This document shows, one piece after another, positions 16,401 through 23,203 of a DNA stretch of 39,307 bases. The notes beneath the pieces are model-generated. The model was not told the DNA's origin. It did no database searches and worked only from the letters and a program-made list of their open reading frames with translations. The position numbers and the translations under genes are program-made. How positions within the stretch are numbered: position 1 is the stretch's first letter; the number at the start of each line of letters is the position of its first letter. This stretch comes from Maribacter sp. (GTDB taxonomy: Bacteria; Bacteroidota; Bacteroidia; Flavobacteriales; Flavobacteriaceae). The DNA is taken from positions 1-39,307 of the forward strand of contig JAAETN010000220.1 in the NCBI GenBank assembly GCA_024228355.1, in the 5' to 3' direction.

Positions 16401-16721
16401 GAAACCACCCAATTTATTTCATATGAAAAAAACATAGTGCCTATTATAAATAAAAAATGTATCAGGTGTCATGATGAAGGAAATAAATCCAACAATGTTG
16501 ATTTATCGCAAGAAAACGGCTTTGATTCCCTTCGAAGATTTGTCGAACATCAAGAAGCATTAGCTATCAAAAGTAATTTGATTGAAAAATTGTTAGGTAA
16601 AGAGTTTCTAGCACCGCAAAAAAACCAAGAAAATTTAACACACCCTTCTGAAAATCCACTTAACGAAGATGAAATGTTGACATTCATTCGTTGGATAGAT
16701 TTGGGTGCAATACAATATTAA
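13488..16721 (+). CDS. Large four-haem c-type cytochrome with propeller, hydrazine synthase alpha-like
   Basis: The 1077-residue protein has a membrane anchor (about 11-32) and then two tandem cytochrome c domains, C65-SV-C68-H69 and C203-FG-C206-H207. Next comes a propeller region (about 330-800) with TolB-like blades (APDVSYDAKKIVFSMRKS; RRPTMRSDGEIMFTT). A conserved C-terminal part follows: GSFYVQIPAKTSFDIQ, NRWLYCQPGEKHSL, C923-AG-C926-H927, and a last site C991-IR-C994-H995. The propeller, then YxQPGE followed by SCxGCHG, then a second haem, is the plan of HzsA and of its uncharacterised relatives in other phyla. The two extra N-terminal haem domains are not part of Kuenenia HzsA (about 800 residues). 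In my recollection haem alpha-I of Kuenenia has a Tyr ligand four residues after the CXXCH His; here that place is Thr931. Confidence 0.82.
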   Translation: MINKKNIKKPFWIGMIILILLLAGVSLNMLIESNPLLDEFTLPYSSKQTFASFNKNVVPVLDKHCSVCHGVDGEKYQNIKNSSQSSDLLRWQVGVSGSIETIQQRRQLYNDLLQISTDSNKNNLVEYNIHPIGSHLLRAGLAKSYSGSKHHEIFNSPKDKDFLALEQWIVNINANETKTKIEKSESESFFSEKVVPVLIRKNCFGCHGPMAFNDLRLDPGIPMLKDLFTQEMHQHNRKAMLGKDTRMVHLSGDIEQSKQLLKNIPIEQGGIVHLGGNNFFEKNDPDYKILLRWLELEKEEVQMKAGMALGQMNGIIYVQRPVASPERFFEDDIFLPGADILWSNKGKIQNLTSSLHPEGPADIRAPDVSYDAKKIVFSMRKSKNEAFNIWELTLENGSARQITFSSDPKIHFKDPLYIPNPENGIATDLEGVSISLASNLSGEYCQSSPEAILGEAEDGNLNSIVDQQRTEKAGTFKNHTITIVRGTNKGEVRKIVSYIPGKIKVNKPFSKPCNSSTHYEIDTKARMAPKYDLYRMKLAEKGNEKKVFQETLNQMTYSVGQIRRPTMRSDGEIMFTTLRTGRQDGRAFFNGALFRTHVDGSNMHTHNGNRSGIPIFADDREMPNGLEVRIGRDADSYWGGMLILSDHQFGPSIENNNPTDNLDHPYQNGIPENSKVRFVPGWISMDTSVGYGGVSFGGAYRDPYPLPDGSLLVSYAKGPLDLHDPNANPNFDIIKLSPNPAFQTTDGFNFGNAKREVIISGTGSQLWPRPVTPRLKESVHKKLKNDQDLFGLPKMRNGFTQYPDSIASTLQVSDLVLLEAFFEDITPVGEKHMASEDVKYARVIGAQPQYEGDSGAVKRFVIAEVPIKEDGSFYVQIPAKTSFDIQSLNSHKMALRTPNRWLYCQPGEKHSLSTPRNLFTQSCAGCHGSLTGAKEDVTRRPDAISGASRTLSFWDEEQQKAMLPSNYSEDIETTQFISYEKNIVPIINKKCIRCHDEGNKSNNVDLSQENGFDSLRRFVEHQEALAIKSNLIEKLLGKEFLAPQKNQENLTHPSENPLNEDEMLTFIRWIDLGAIQY

Positions 16722-16734
16722 GAGGGTAAAAACC

Positions 16735-17067
16735 ATGAATAAAATGTACTATTTTTTAACAGCATTCTTTATCCTGGTCATTGGGTTTTATATTTCCCAT
16801 TGGGCAAATAAGCCCATTCAGACCTATACATCTATTAATAACAGTTCAAAAAATTGCATGGAATGTCATAACAATTCCCTTTCACAAGATGCATGGAAAG
16901 GAATACCTTCCTGGCATAATGAAAAGTTTTCCAATCCCATATTGAATTCTGAAAATCGTGAGGAGCATCGTCGTGTAGCACATAGCCATCAAAACGAATG
17001 CATGACCTGCCATTCATCTAATTTTCAGGCCAAATGTGCAAACTGTCATATACAAACTGAATGGTAA
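16735..17067 (+). CDS. Membrane-anchored triheme c-type cytochrome
   Basis: The 110-residue protein starts at ATG 16735, chosen over an upstream in-frame start that overlaps the previous gene. It has one helix (about 5-22), then C41-ME-C44-H45, C89-MT-C92-H93 and C101-AN-C104-H105. Further histidines (H61, H78, H83, H85) could serve as sixth ligands, as in small bis-His multihaem cytochromes of the c7/NapC-like type. It lies 13 bases after the HzsA-like gene and just before rnfC. A triheme cytochrome encoded near the hzs genes is the proposed electron donor to HZS in Kuenenia. Here it could carry electrons between the Rnf-type complex and the two large cytochromes. That link is inferred from order and size. 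Confidence 0.85.
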   Translation: MNKMYYFLTAFFILVIGFYISHWANKPIQTYTSINNSSKNCMECHNNSLSQDAWKGIPSWHNEKFSNPILNSENREEHRRVAHSHQNECMTCHSSNFQAKCANCHIQTEW

Positions 17068-17069
17068 TT

Positions 17070-18209
17070 ATGAAAATTCCAAAGTTAAAAAACCAATTAC
17101 ATTCGCCTATTCAAAGAATCCGTCTGCCTGATTCTATCCAATTACAGATTAATGGATGCATACCTTTAGTTATAACAGGAGATGTCGTAGCTGCGGGTTC
17201 CTTAATCGCAAAATCGGCCACGGTTGGCAATATTGAAAGAAGTATTCATTCTCCATTCAATGGAAGAGTTACTTCTGTAAGTCATAGTACTGTGGACATT
17301 GAAGGTGATTGGCCAAATGCTCAAACCAGTGCCGCACATTATGAAGCAACCGGTATTGAAGCTGACAAAATTAGGGAGAGCTGCCGTATGGCGGGGATTG
17401 TGGGAATGGGAGGGGCCATGACTCCTACCCATCTTAAGCTTATTCCTCATCGCCCAATTGATACGGTACTGGTAAATATTTGCGAAAGTGAACCATTCTT
17501 AACATGCGACCATCGCGTTTTAGAAGAATATCCCCATGAGATTGAGTGTGGATTGAAATTGGCAATGACCGCAGTGGGGGCAGAAAATGGTTTGGTTGCC
17601 CCAAAAATAAATAACTACACCTCGGGTTATGAACGTTTTTTAGTGGAGGAAACTTTAGGTCGAAAGGTACCTGTGAATCGTCGCCCAACAGATGTGGGGG
17701 TATTAGTACTTAATTTACAAACCGTCCGTGCCCTTTATCATGCCGTATTTGAACAACGTCCCTTAACAGAACGGGTAATTACAGTTGATGGTGATGCCAT
17801 AAAACGACCAGGGAATTATTTAGTTCCCATAGGTACCAAGGTTGGTCATATTTTGGAATGTTGTGGCTGGGATGAGAATATTTCAAAGCAGATTATCATA
17901 GGTGGACCAATGATGGGTGATAGTGCAGATAAAAATACACCCATCACAGCAGGGACAGGAGGGGTACTTGCGCTTACATCAGAACAAACGGCTAAAGTTA
18001 AGGATAACCCATGTATACGTTGCGGATTGTGCATGGATGCTTGCCCACTGGGATTGTGGCCTGGGCAAATGGATCGAAACCCATCAGCAGACCTTCTCGC
18101 TTGTATTACTTGCGGGGCTTGTCAATTTGTCTGTCCTGCCCAGCGCCCTATTGTAAAAAATATTCAAAAGGCAAAAAATGCCTACCTTCAAAAATCTGAT
18201 TCACTTTGA
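17070..18209 (+). CDS. rnfC: RnfC-like electron transport complex subunit
   Basis: About 379 residues from ATG 17070 (an ATG at 17061 is possible but overlaps the previous stop). The family pattern is present: the lipoyl-like N-terminal part (HSPFNGRVTSVSHSTVDIE), the FMN/NADH Rossmann part with GIVGMGGAMTPTHLKL and NICESEPFLTCDHRVL, the TGGVLAL loop, and two [4Fe-4S] sites (CIRCGLCMDACPLG and CITCGACQFVCPAQ). The usual FPT of GGAGFPT is MTP here. At under 400 residues it is the short RnfC form, without the long C-terminal extension. In Rnf complexes this peripheral subunit handles NAD(H) or passes electrons to membrane flavins. It is the first of five overlapping membrane-complex genes. It follows the triheme cytochrome with a 2-base gap. 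Confidence 0.95.
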   Translation: MKIPKLKNQLHSPIQRIRLPDSIQLQINGCIPLVITGDVVAAGSLIAKSATVGNIERSIHSPFNGRVTSVSHSTVDIEGDWPNAQTSAAHYEATGIEADKIRESCRMAGIVGMGGAMTPTHLKLIPHRPIDTVLVNICESEPFLTCDHRVLEEYPHEIECGLKLAMTAVGAENGLVAPKINNYTSGYERFLVEETLGRKVPVNRRPTDVGVLVLNLQTVRALYHAVFEQRPLTERVITVDGDAIKRPGNYLVPIGTKVGHILECCGWDENISKQIIIGGPMMGDSADKNTPITAGTGGVLALTSEQTAKVKDNPCIRCGLCMDACPLGLWPGQMDRNPSADLLACITCGACQFVCPAQRPIVKNIQKAKNAYLQKSDSL

Positions 18210-18649
18210 TGAAATTTGCAAGAAGCATTACGATAATCTTACTGCTTGTGGCTGCTCTTGTTGAATGGGCGGTGAATCAAAAAAATGCCAATCATATTAT
18301 TGCTGAAAAACGCATAGGCAAATGCGAAACTGTCCAATTTCCAGGGGCAGATGCTTTTCAATCTTCCAGCAAAACAGCAATTATTTTTAAGTGTGGCGGC
18401 TTTCAAGGACCAATAGAGGCCTTGTTCGTACTATCAAACAATAAGATTGAAAAATTAGAGATTTTAAAATCGAACGAAGGTTTGGATAAATCAACATTGA
18501 ACAATCCTGATTTTTTAAAATCCTTTGAGCAAAATGTGCAAGATTTACCGCTTGATGTAGATGCAGTTTCAGGCGCAACTATTTCAAGTCAAATTGTAAT
18601 TGATGAAATGAATCGACATATAAAGGAATGGAACAAAAAGAATGATTGA
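18209..18649 (+). CDS. rnfG: RnfG-like FMN-binding subunit
   Basis: ATG 18209 overlaps the rnfC stop (TGATG), giving 146 residues. There is one N-terminal helix (about 5-22), then a periplasmic FMN_bind domain with GPIEALFVLSNN and DAVSGATISSQIV. T124 of S-G-A-T is the expected attachment point for covalent FMN. RnfG proteins are usually about 180-220 residues, so this is a compact version. Two cysteines (in GKCETV and FKCGGF) are unusual for the family and could form a disulfide in the periplasm. Electrons would pass from here toward periplasmic acceptors such as the triheme cytochrome; that is inferred. Confidence 0.9.
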   Translation: MKFARSITIILLLVAALVEWAVNQKNANHIIAEKRIGKCETVQFPGADAFQSSSKTAIIFKCGGFQGPIEALFVLSNNKIEKLEILKSNEGLDKSTLNNPDFLKSFEQNVQDLPLDVDAVSGATISSQIVIDEMNRHIKEWNKKND

Positions 18650-19076
18650 TATAAAAAATTTACCGAAGGATCCAACGGTTGGCCAAGTGCACTCGAATTC
18701 CGAGTATTTATGGATGATTGTTGCTTGCCTACCCTTATTATTCCAATTGCCTTCATCTGATGTCCCCATATGGGCTATTGGATTGGCATTTGGAGGGTGG
18801 ATTGCAAATAAACATCCGTTGCGATGGATTGCCCTGGCATGGCTCATCTATGTTTTCTTACCAACAATGCCCTTCCTTCTTCTTGCTTGTTGCGGTGTAC
18901 TACTAAGAAATTGGCGAGATTGTTTATATGCCGCATTGTTGGGTTCTGTTCTTTCTTTTATCCATATTCCCAGGGAACTGAACAATATGGGAGCAATATT
19001 GATCATCGTAGGTTTGATTTTAATTATTTACAGGAAAGTAAAATCATTTATTAGAGCGCAAAATGAGACCAATTGA
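18642..19076 (+). CDS. Small membrane protein, possibly a divergent RnfE/RnfA relative
   Basis: The 144-residue protein starts at ATG 18642, overlapping the rnfG stop by 8 bases, and has four or five helices. Its first part (LWMIVACLPLLFQLP, then IWAIGLAFGGWIA) recalls the start of RnfE/RnfA (LLGLCPLLAVT, then GLGLATTLVL), including the single Cys that holds half of the [2Fe-2S] cluster between RnfA and RnfE. The rest does not align by eye. A normal RnfA or RnfE has about 190-230 residues, so this is short. It occupies the place where rnfE or rnfA is expected. It could equally be an unrelated, cluster-specific membrane subunit. Confidence 0.55.
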   Translation: MIDIKNLPKDPTVGQVHSNSEYLWMIVACLPLLFQLPSSDVPIWAIGLAFGGWIANKHPLRWIALAWLIYVFLPTMPFLLLACCGVLLRNWRDCLYAALLGSVLSFIHIPRELNNMGAILIIVGLILIIYRKVKSFIRAQNETN

Positions 19077-19476
19077 CACCCTATTTATTATCTTGGTTTT
19101 TAGTTTTTATCTAAAGAATCCCAAACAGAAGTACATTATTTTAATACTTCCGATTTTAGCTTTTGCAGTAATTTTTTTTAATGCTTATATCCCCACCTCA
19201 ATAGCGCCCTTTGTGCTTCCGATATTTGCAATTCTAGCCTGTATTATTAGTCTTGAGCTTTCTCCAATTAGTTTGTTATTGCTTTTTCCTGAATATAATA
19301 ATTTGTGGGAGGCTTTGATGATTCCCCTATTTTGGTACATCATTACCCGATTAATAGAAAACTTGAATACTAGAGTTAATAACGAATACATACCTTCCTA
19401 TATACGTGGCTTCCCTATTCGTTTTATTACCCTAGGGATTCTTTATTATATATTTTATCCCTTGTCATATCTATGA
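19063..19476 (+). CDS. Small membrane protein, divergent RnfA/RnfE-like
   Basis: The 137-residue protein starts at ATG 19063 (overlap of 14 bases with the previous gene) and has about four helices. The second half resembles the C-terminal half of RnfA/RnfE: APFVLPIFAILACIISL parallels YIPLIVVNCAILG with its cluster Cys. EYIPSYIRGFPIRFITLGI parallels VPKPFRGAPIALITAGLM. With the previous gene it may form a reduced RnfA/E pair. The length, near two thirds of normal, and the absence of the first-half motif make the assignment tentative. It overlaps rnfD by 4 bases (ATGA), so the whole set is translationally coupled. Confidence 0.6.
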   Translation: MRPIDTLFIILVFSFYLKNPKQKYIILILPILAFAVIFFNAYIPTSIAPFVLPIFAILACIISLELSPISLLLLFPEYNNLWEALMIPLFWYIITRLIENLNTRVNNEYIPSYIRGFPIRFITLGILYYIFYPLSYL

Positions 19477-20387
19477 AACCAGGCCCATTTATACATAGCG
19501 GGTTTACTACCCAAAGGTTAATGTTCATTACAACATTGGCAATGATACCAATGGTGGCAGCATCTATCTGGGAAAATGGCTTTGATGCGATGATTCTATA
19601 TGTTGTATCTATTTTATCTGTTTTTTGTATGGAGTTTATTTGCCAACGTCGTGTCATCTTTGAATATAGTGCGCTCATAACGGCAGTACTTCTCGTGTTA
19701 ATGTTGCCTGCAAATGCTCCTTGGTGGATTTCAGTAGTTGGTGCTATACTGGCAGTTGGAATTGGCAAATATTTTTTTGGAGGTTTTGGTCAAAATATAT
19801 TTAATCCAGCTGTATTATCACGGGTGTTGCTTATGGCCCTTTTCCCCGCCATTTTTATAATGCCTGAATGGACCGTTGATGGTGTTTCCGGAGCGACCTT
19901 ACTTTCTAAGGAAATTGGTGCTTCAATGCCATCTTTGAGTTCTTTGTTATTAAGTTCAAGCCCGGGTTCTTTAGCCCAGGCAATGCCCATAACTGTGTTG
20001 TTGGGGGGAGTAATTCTTCTGGTTTATAAGTTGATTGATTGGCGTGTTCCTCTTTTTTATTTGGCCACCATATCTTTATTATCCATACTTCTTCCCGGAA
20101 GTGAGAAAATTTTAGGTCATGTCCCCTATCTGCTTGGTAATCCACTACTGCATATAATTGCTGGTGGTTCACTATTAACTTCATTTTTCCTTTTGACAGA
20201 TCCGGTCAGTTCCCCTTTTTCTTCAAATGGCCGGGTTGTTTATGCAATAATTGCCGGTGTTTTTACAATGATCATAAGGTACTATACACCATACCCGGAC
20301 GGTGCGGCATTTGGGGTTTTGCTGGCAAACGCAATGGTGCCTACGATAGATAAATATATGTTGAAATTAGAGGCATCTGTCTTTTGA
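19473..20387 (+). CDS. rnfD: RnfD-like membrane subunit with covalent FMN site
   Basis: The 304-residue protein has about nine helices and the family pattern: PGPFIHSGFTTQRLM at the start, GIGKYFFGGFGQNIFNPAVL, then DGVSGATLLS with T142 as covalent FMN site, and TDPVSSPFSSNGRV, YPDGAAFGVLLANAMVP near the end. This is RnfD/NqrB, the main membrane subunit that couples electron flow to ion movement. It is the last gene of the series; a decayed IS element follows about 30 bases later. In the standard rnf order the gene set is B-C-D-G-E-A or C-D-G-E-A-B; here it is C-G-x-y-D and no RnfB (ferredoxin-like subunit) is present in the window. Confidence 0.95.
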   Translation: MKPGPFIHSGFTTQRLMFITTLAMIPMVAASIWENGFDAMILYVVSILSVFCMEFICQRRVIFEYSALITAVLLVLMLPANAPWWISVVGAILAVGIGKYFFGGFGQNIFNPAVLSRVLLMALFPAIFIMPEWTVDGVSGATLLSKEIGASMPSLSSLLLSSSPGSLAQAMPITVLLGGVILLVYKLIDWRVPLFYLATISLLSILLPGSEKILGHVPYLLGNPLLHIIAGGSLLTSFFLLTDPVSSPFSSNGRVVYAIIAGVFTMIIRYYTPYPDGAAFGVLLANAMVPTIDKYMLKLEASVF

Positions 20388-20417
20388 TCTGTCGTGTAGT
20401 CCAATAAAAAACAAAGT

Positions 20418-20576
20418 ATGGGCAGTAAATTAATTGTTGGGATAATACAGCAACCGAAGGTTTCTTTAAGAGCTTAAAAGTGGTATGGGTGCACAAACAC
20501 AGCAATACCGTCAGACCTGAAGAAGAACTTTCTTTTTATCAATAGAAAGAAACTTGGTACAACAGAAGAATATTTT
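20418..20576 (+). pseudogene. IS3-family transposase remnant (OrfB end)
   Basis: The frame reads NCWDNTATEGFFKSLK, then VVWVHKHSNTVRPEEELSFY, a stop, and ETWYNRR. This follows the end of IS3 OrfB transposases (CWDNAVAESFFKTLK, then EYIETWYNRKRRH), with the last catalytic Glu still visible in ATEGFF. Stops at about 20430 and in the YQ-KETW region show it is dead. No inverted-repeat ends were found. It lies just after rnfD. Confidence 0.7.
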
Positions 20577-20603
20577 AACGATATATGAGTACAAGGAAAA
20601 TAA

Positions 20604-20637
20604 AAAACCCTGCAAATCAAACGATTAGCAGGGTTTT
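20604..20637 (-). terminator. Strong hairpin terminator (10-bp stem)
   Basis: AAAACCCTGC (20604-20613) pairs perfectly with GCAGGGTTTT (20628-20637) around a 14-base loop. Read on the minus strand it is followed by a T-rich tail, so it would end transcription of the tRNA-like remnant at 20660-20684. It may also act in the other direction. Confidence 0.75.
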
Positions 20638-20659
20638 GGTACGCCTTGAAAGGCGGTTC

Positions 20660-20684
20660 GTCGGGGTGGCAGGATTGAACTGCC
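20660..20684 (-). pseudogene. tRNA 3'-end fragment (T arm plus acceptor strand)
   Basis: On the minus strand the sequence reads GGCAG-TTCAATC-CTGCC, a perfect 5-bp T stem with a consensus T loop (TTCRANY), then ACCCCGA as the acceptor strand. The D and anticodon arms are absent, so this is not a working tRNA. Such 3' fragments are left when an element integrates into, or is excised from, a tRNA gene. A short frame on the same strand ending at 20691-20693 (LDLEKVLKELNLKG) could be the last codons of an integrase next to its att site; that part is weak. Confidence 0.5.
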
Positions 20685-20898
20685 TATCTCCTATCCCTTT
20701 AAATTCAATTCTTTCAGTACTTTTTCTAAATCTAGGTAACCGAATGGGTAACCTTATAGATGACTTGATTTGGTTTATTTTGGGTAAAAGTAATAAATCT
20801 GTACGCCTAACAAATAACAAATCGGTTTAAATTTTATATCCATGTATTCCGAAAGTTGATATTGCGATAAACTTAAAATCCAATGGACATTAGTCCGT

Positions 20899-20922
20899 AT
20901 GGGCTCAAGTCCCATCTCTTGT
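20899..20922 (+). pseudogene. Second tRNA-like 3'-end fragment
   Basis: ATGGG-CTCAAGT-CCCAT makes a perfect 5-bp T-arm-like stem with a 7-base loop that differs from the TTCRANY consensus at its first position, and CTCTTGT could be the acceptor strand. No other tRNA arms are present upstream. It faces away from the fragment at 20660-20684, and each is followed by its own terminator. Confidence 0.35.
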
Positions 20923-20938
20923 ACAGTTTAATAAAAAC

Positions 20939-20962
20939 CAAGGTTTTCAACCTTGCTTTTTT
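20939..20962 (+). terminator. Hairpin terminator with T run
   Basis: CAAGG (20939-20943) pairs with CCTTG (20951-20955) around TTTTCAA, with flanking A and T runs that extend the stem, and TTTTTT at 20957-20962. It follows the second tRNA-like fragment. Confidence 0.6.
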
Positions 20963-21623
20963 GCTCTAAGGATATGACAAAACTCCTTTGCCTTATGTTC
21001 GTGAAAAAATTGAACACAAAGCAATTGACTTTTTCTGTTGAGACCAAAAACGGAATATATGTAAAGTCATCTACTTCAAACAGCACAGCACTTTGGTAAG
21101 CACCTTCACATACGAAAGACGCTATTGACTTTAATCATTTGGTCGAATTTAATATCACAATCAATAATATTGTTCTAGGAGAATTGAAAGAAATTATCTT
21201 CGCTTGAATAGTGTTAAAAACGATATTCAAGCCTTTTAACTAATATTATTTAAGGTTCATCTAGTATTTAATAAGTTTAGTAAGCATAAAACTAATTTTG
21301 ATTCCAGACACTAACTAAATGATTAACTTATAAAATTGGATAAATAAATAAAAATAAGGATGAAATCAATGAATGAAAAGAATAGTCAATAAAAAACTAT
21401 AACATTAATTTATTCTTCTTAATCTATTGATAATCAAAACTTTTAACTGTTCAAATTTATTGGATTTTATCACTCAAAGTTCTTGTTAGCAATCTTCTTT
21501 TTAAGTGTGCGAACAAAATATTAGTGATATAACAAGTCTTTAGTTGGTCTAATTTAATTCGTGTTAAACTTATTTTATTGTTTAATATAATAATCCAATA
21601 GAGGATTTTAAAAGCTTTTGTTC
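20963..21623. other. Gene-free, AT-rich stretch before the exopolysaccharide locus
   Basis: No gene could be supported on either strand. A short frame around 21150-21207 (INNIVLGELKEIIFA, then stop) may be the tail of a lost gene. From about 21240 the sequence becomes very AT-rich and presumably holds the promoter of the downstream locus, but no clear TTTG/TAnnTTTG pair could be fixed. Confidence 0.5.
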
Positions 21624-23015
21624 ATGAATTCAAAAAATAGATTCATACTAATAAATCTGCTTGCATTTGAATTTATTTTATTGAATTTTGTTTTGATTGT
21701 TTTCCTTTTTTTCAGAATACCTGAATTTTCATTAACTGATATAACTTTTCTTACCAAGGTCGCTGGACTAGGAGTTATTTATAACTTTAGTTGGCTGTTC
21801 ATTATTCTTTATATAAGGGATAATGAATTCTATTTTAATCCTGATTATGGATACTTTAAGAGTATCTTGACTTCGACGTTTTTCTTTGTAGGGTTTGTCT
21901 CGATGTTGGTGATACTGCTAAAAATCAGGTACTTTAACCGTTCTACCTTTATTATCCCGATTTTTATTTTTTCCTATCTAAATTTAATCAGTCACAAGTA
22001 TTTGTTGAGATATTTAAAAAAAAGGGGCTCCCATCTTTTTTCCAATACCTTACTCGTAGGTTCAGGTTATAATGGATCTAACCTAACGGGTTTTATAAAC
22101 GCTATGGCCCAGTATGGCTATAATATTATAGGTTACCTTGAAGATCAAGTTGAGAGACCAAAAAATGCTTTAGATATGAAAATATTCGGCGACCTCAGCG
22201 ACATGTCAAGGGTTTTGGCTGCCAATTCCATCGATGAAATTTTCATTGCCATGTCCGACATGGAGCACAGGAAAATTATCGAGTCGGTAAAAATTGCTGA
22301 TAGTTTTGGGGTACGTGTTAAACTAATTCCTGAGAACCCGCTCCTTATGTCAAAAAATTATAAGGCCGTTACCATGGGAGATCTTGCTGTTTTTAAACTT
22401 CGCCAATCTCCGTTGGATAATTTTAGCTTGACTATTTTAAAACGTCTCTTTGATTTTTGTTTCTCCTTGTTTTTTATCATACTGTGTGCCCCATTATATA
22501 TACTCATAGGAATATTTATATATCTAGAATCCAGAGGTCCAATTTTATATACCCCTTATCGGAAGGGTGAGGGCGGTGAAACCTTTAAATGTTATAAGTT
22601 CAGAACCATGTCGGTCTGTGATAATCCCTTGAATGGTACCAAATCAACGATTGTCAACGATCCAAGAATAACCCGAAATGGCAGGTTCTTAAGAAAAACC
22701 GATTTGGATGAATTACCACAGTTTTTTAATGTACTTAGGGGTAATATGAGCATAATAGGTCCGAGACCACACAGAGTCAATTTACAGATGGATTTTAGAA
22801 AAAGTGTAAATGACTATATGGTAAGGAGTTATGTTAAGCCCGGAATTACAGGGTGGGCACAAGTCAATGGTTGGAGAGGACCTACGGTTACTGTTGAACA
22901 GAAAAATCAACGCATAAAACATGATTTATGGTATATAGAAAATTGGAGTTTCTGGTTAGATATTAAAATTATTTTGCGGACTATTTTTGGTAGTCATCGT
23001 AAAAAAGCGTTCTAA
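21624..23015 (+). CDS. Undecaprenyl-phosphate sugar-1-phosphate transferase (WcaJ-like initiator)
   Basis: The 463-residue protein is read from ATG 21624 (a TTG two codons earlier is less likely). There are four N-terminal helices (about 5-135), a Rossmann-like middle domain (NTLLVGSGYNGSNLTGF), a fifth helix (about 278-300), and the bacterial sugar transferase domain with KRLFDFCFS, GEGGETFKCYKFRTM, LRKTDLDELPQFFNVLRG and MSIIGPRPH. It transfers a sugar phosphate from a nucleotide sugar to the lipid carrier at the inner membrane, the first step of the repeat unit. A glucose-type WcaJ/ExoY substrate is usual, but the sequence does not fix the sugar. It opens the exopolysaccharide locus. Confidence 0.93.
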   Translation: MNSKNRFILINLLAFEFILLNFVLIVFLFFRIPEFSLTDITFLTKVAGLGVIYNFSWLFIILYIRDNEFYFNPDYGYFKSILTSTFFFVGFVSMLVILLKIRYFNRSTFIIPIFIFSYLNLISHKYLLRYLKKRGSHLFSNTLLVGSGYNGSNLTGFINAMAQYGYNIIGYLEDQVERPKNALDMKIFGDLSDMSRVLAANSIDEIFIAMSDMEHRKIIESVKIADSFGVRVKLIPENPLLMSKNYKAVTMGDLAVFKLRQSPLDNFSLTILKRLFDFCFSLFFIILCAPLYILIGIFIYLESRGPILYTPYRKGEGGETFKCYKFRTMSVCDNPLNGTKSTIVNDPRITRNGRFLRKTDLDELPQFFNVLRGNMSIIGPRPHRVNLQMDFRKSVNDYMVRSYVKPGITGWAQVNGWRGPTVTVEQKNQRIKHDLWYIENWSFWLDIKIILRTIFGSHRKKAF

Positions 23016-23203
23016 TAAAATTAGCAATAAAGTAAATGTCTTAACTGGAATATCGGATTCCGGGATTTGCAGAGAATCGATTAAAGGAATACTATAAATG
23101 GTCACTTTAAATTGCCACGAAAATGAGTAAAATTTTAAAAGGTCAAATAGATTACAGTTTGTATTTTAATAGTTTAAATAGAGGTAAACCTATTTGTTTA
23201 AAA

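Noticed and set aside
20585-20830. Plus- and minus-strand open frames across the tRNA fragment
   Set aside because: They run through the hairpin terminator and the tRNA-like arm, so they are chance frames.
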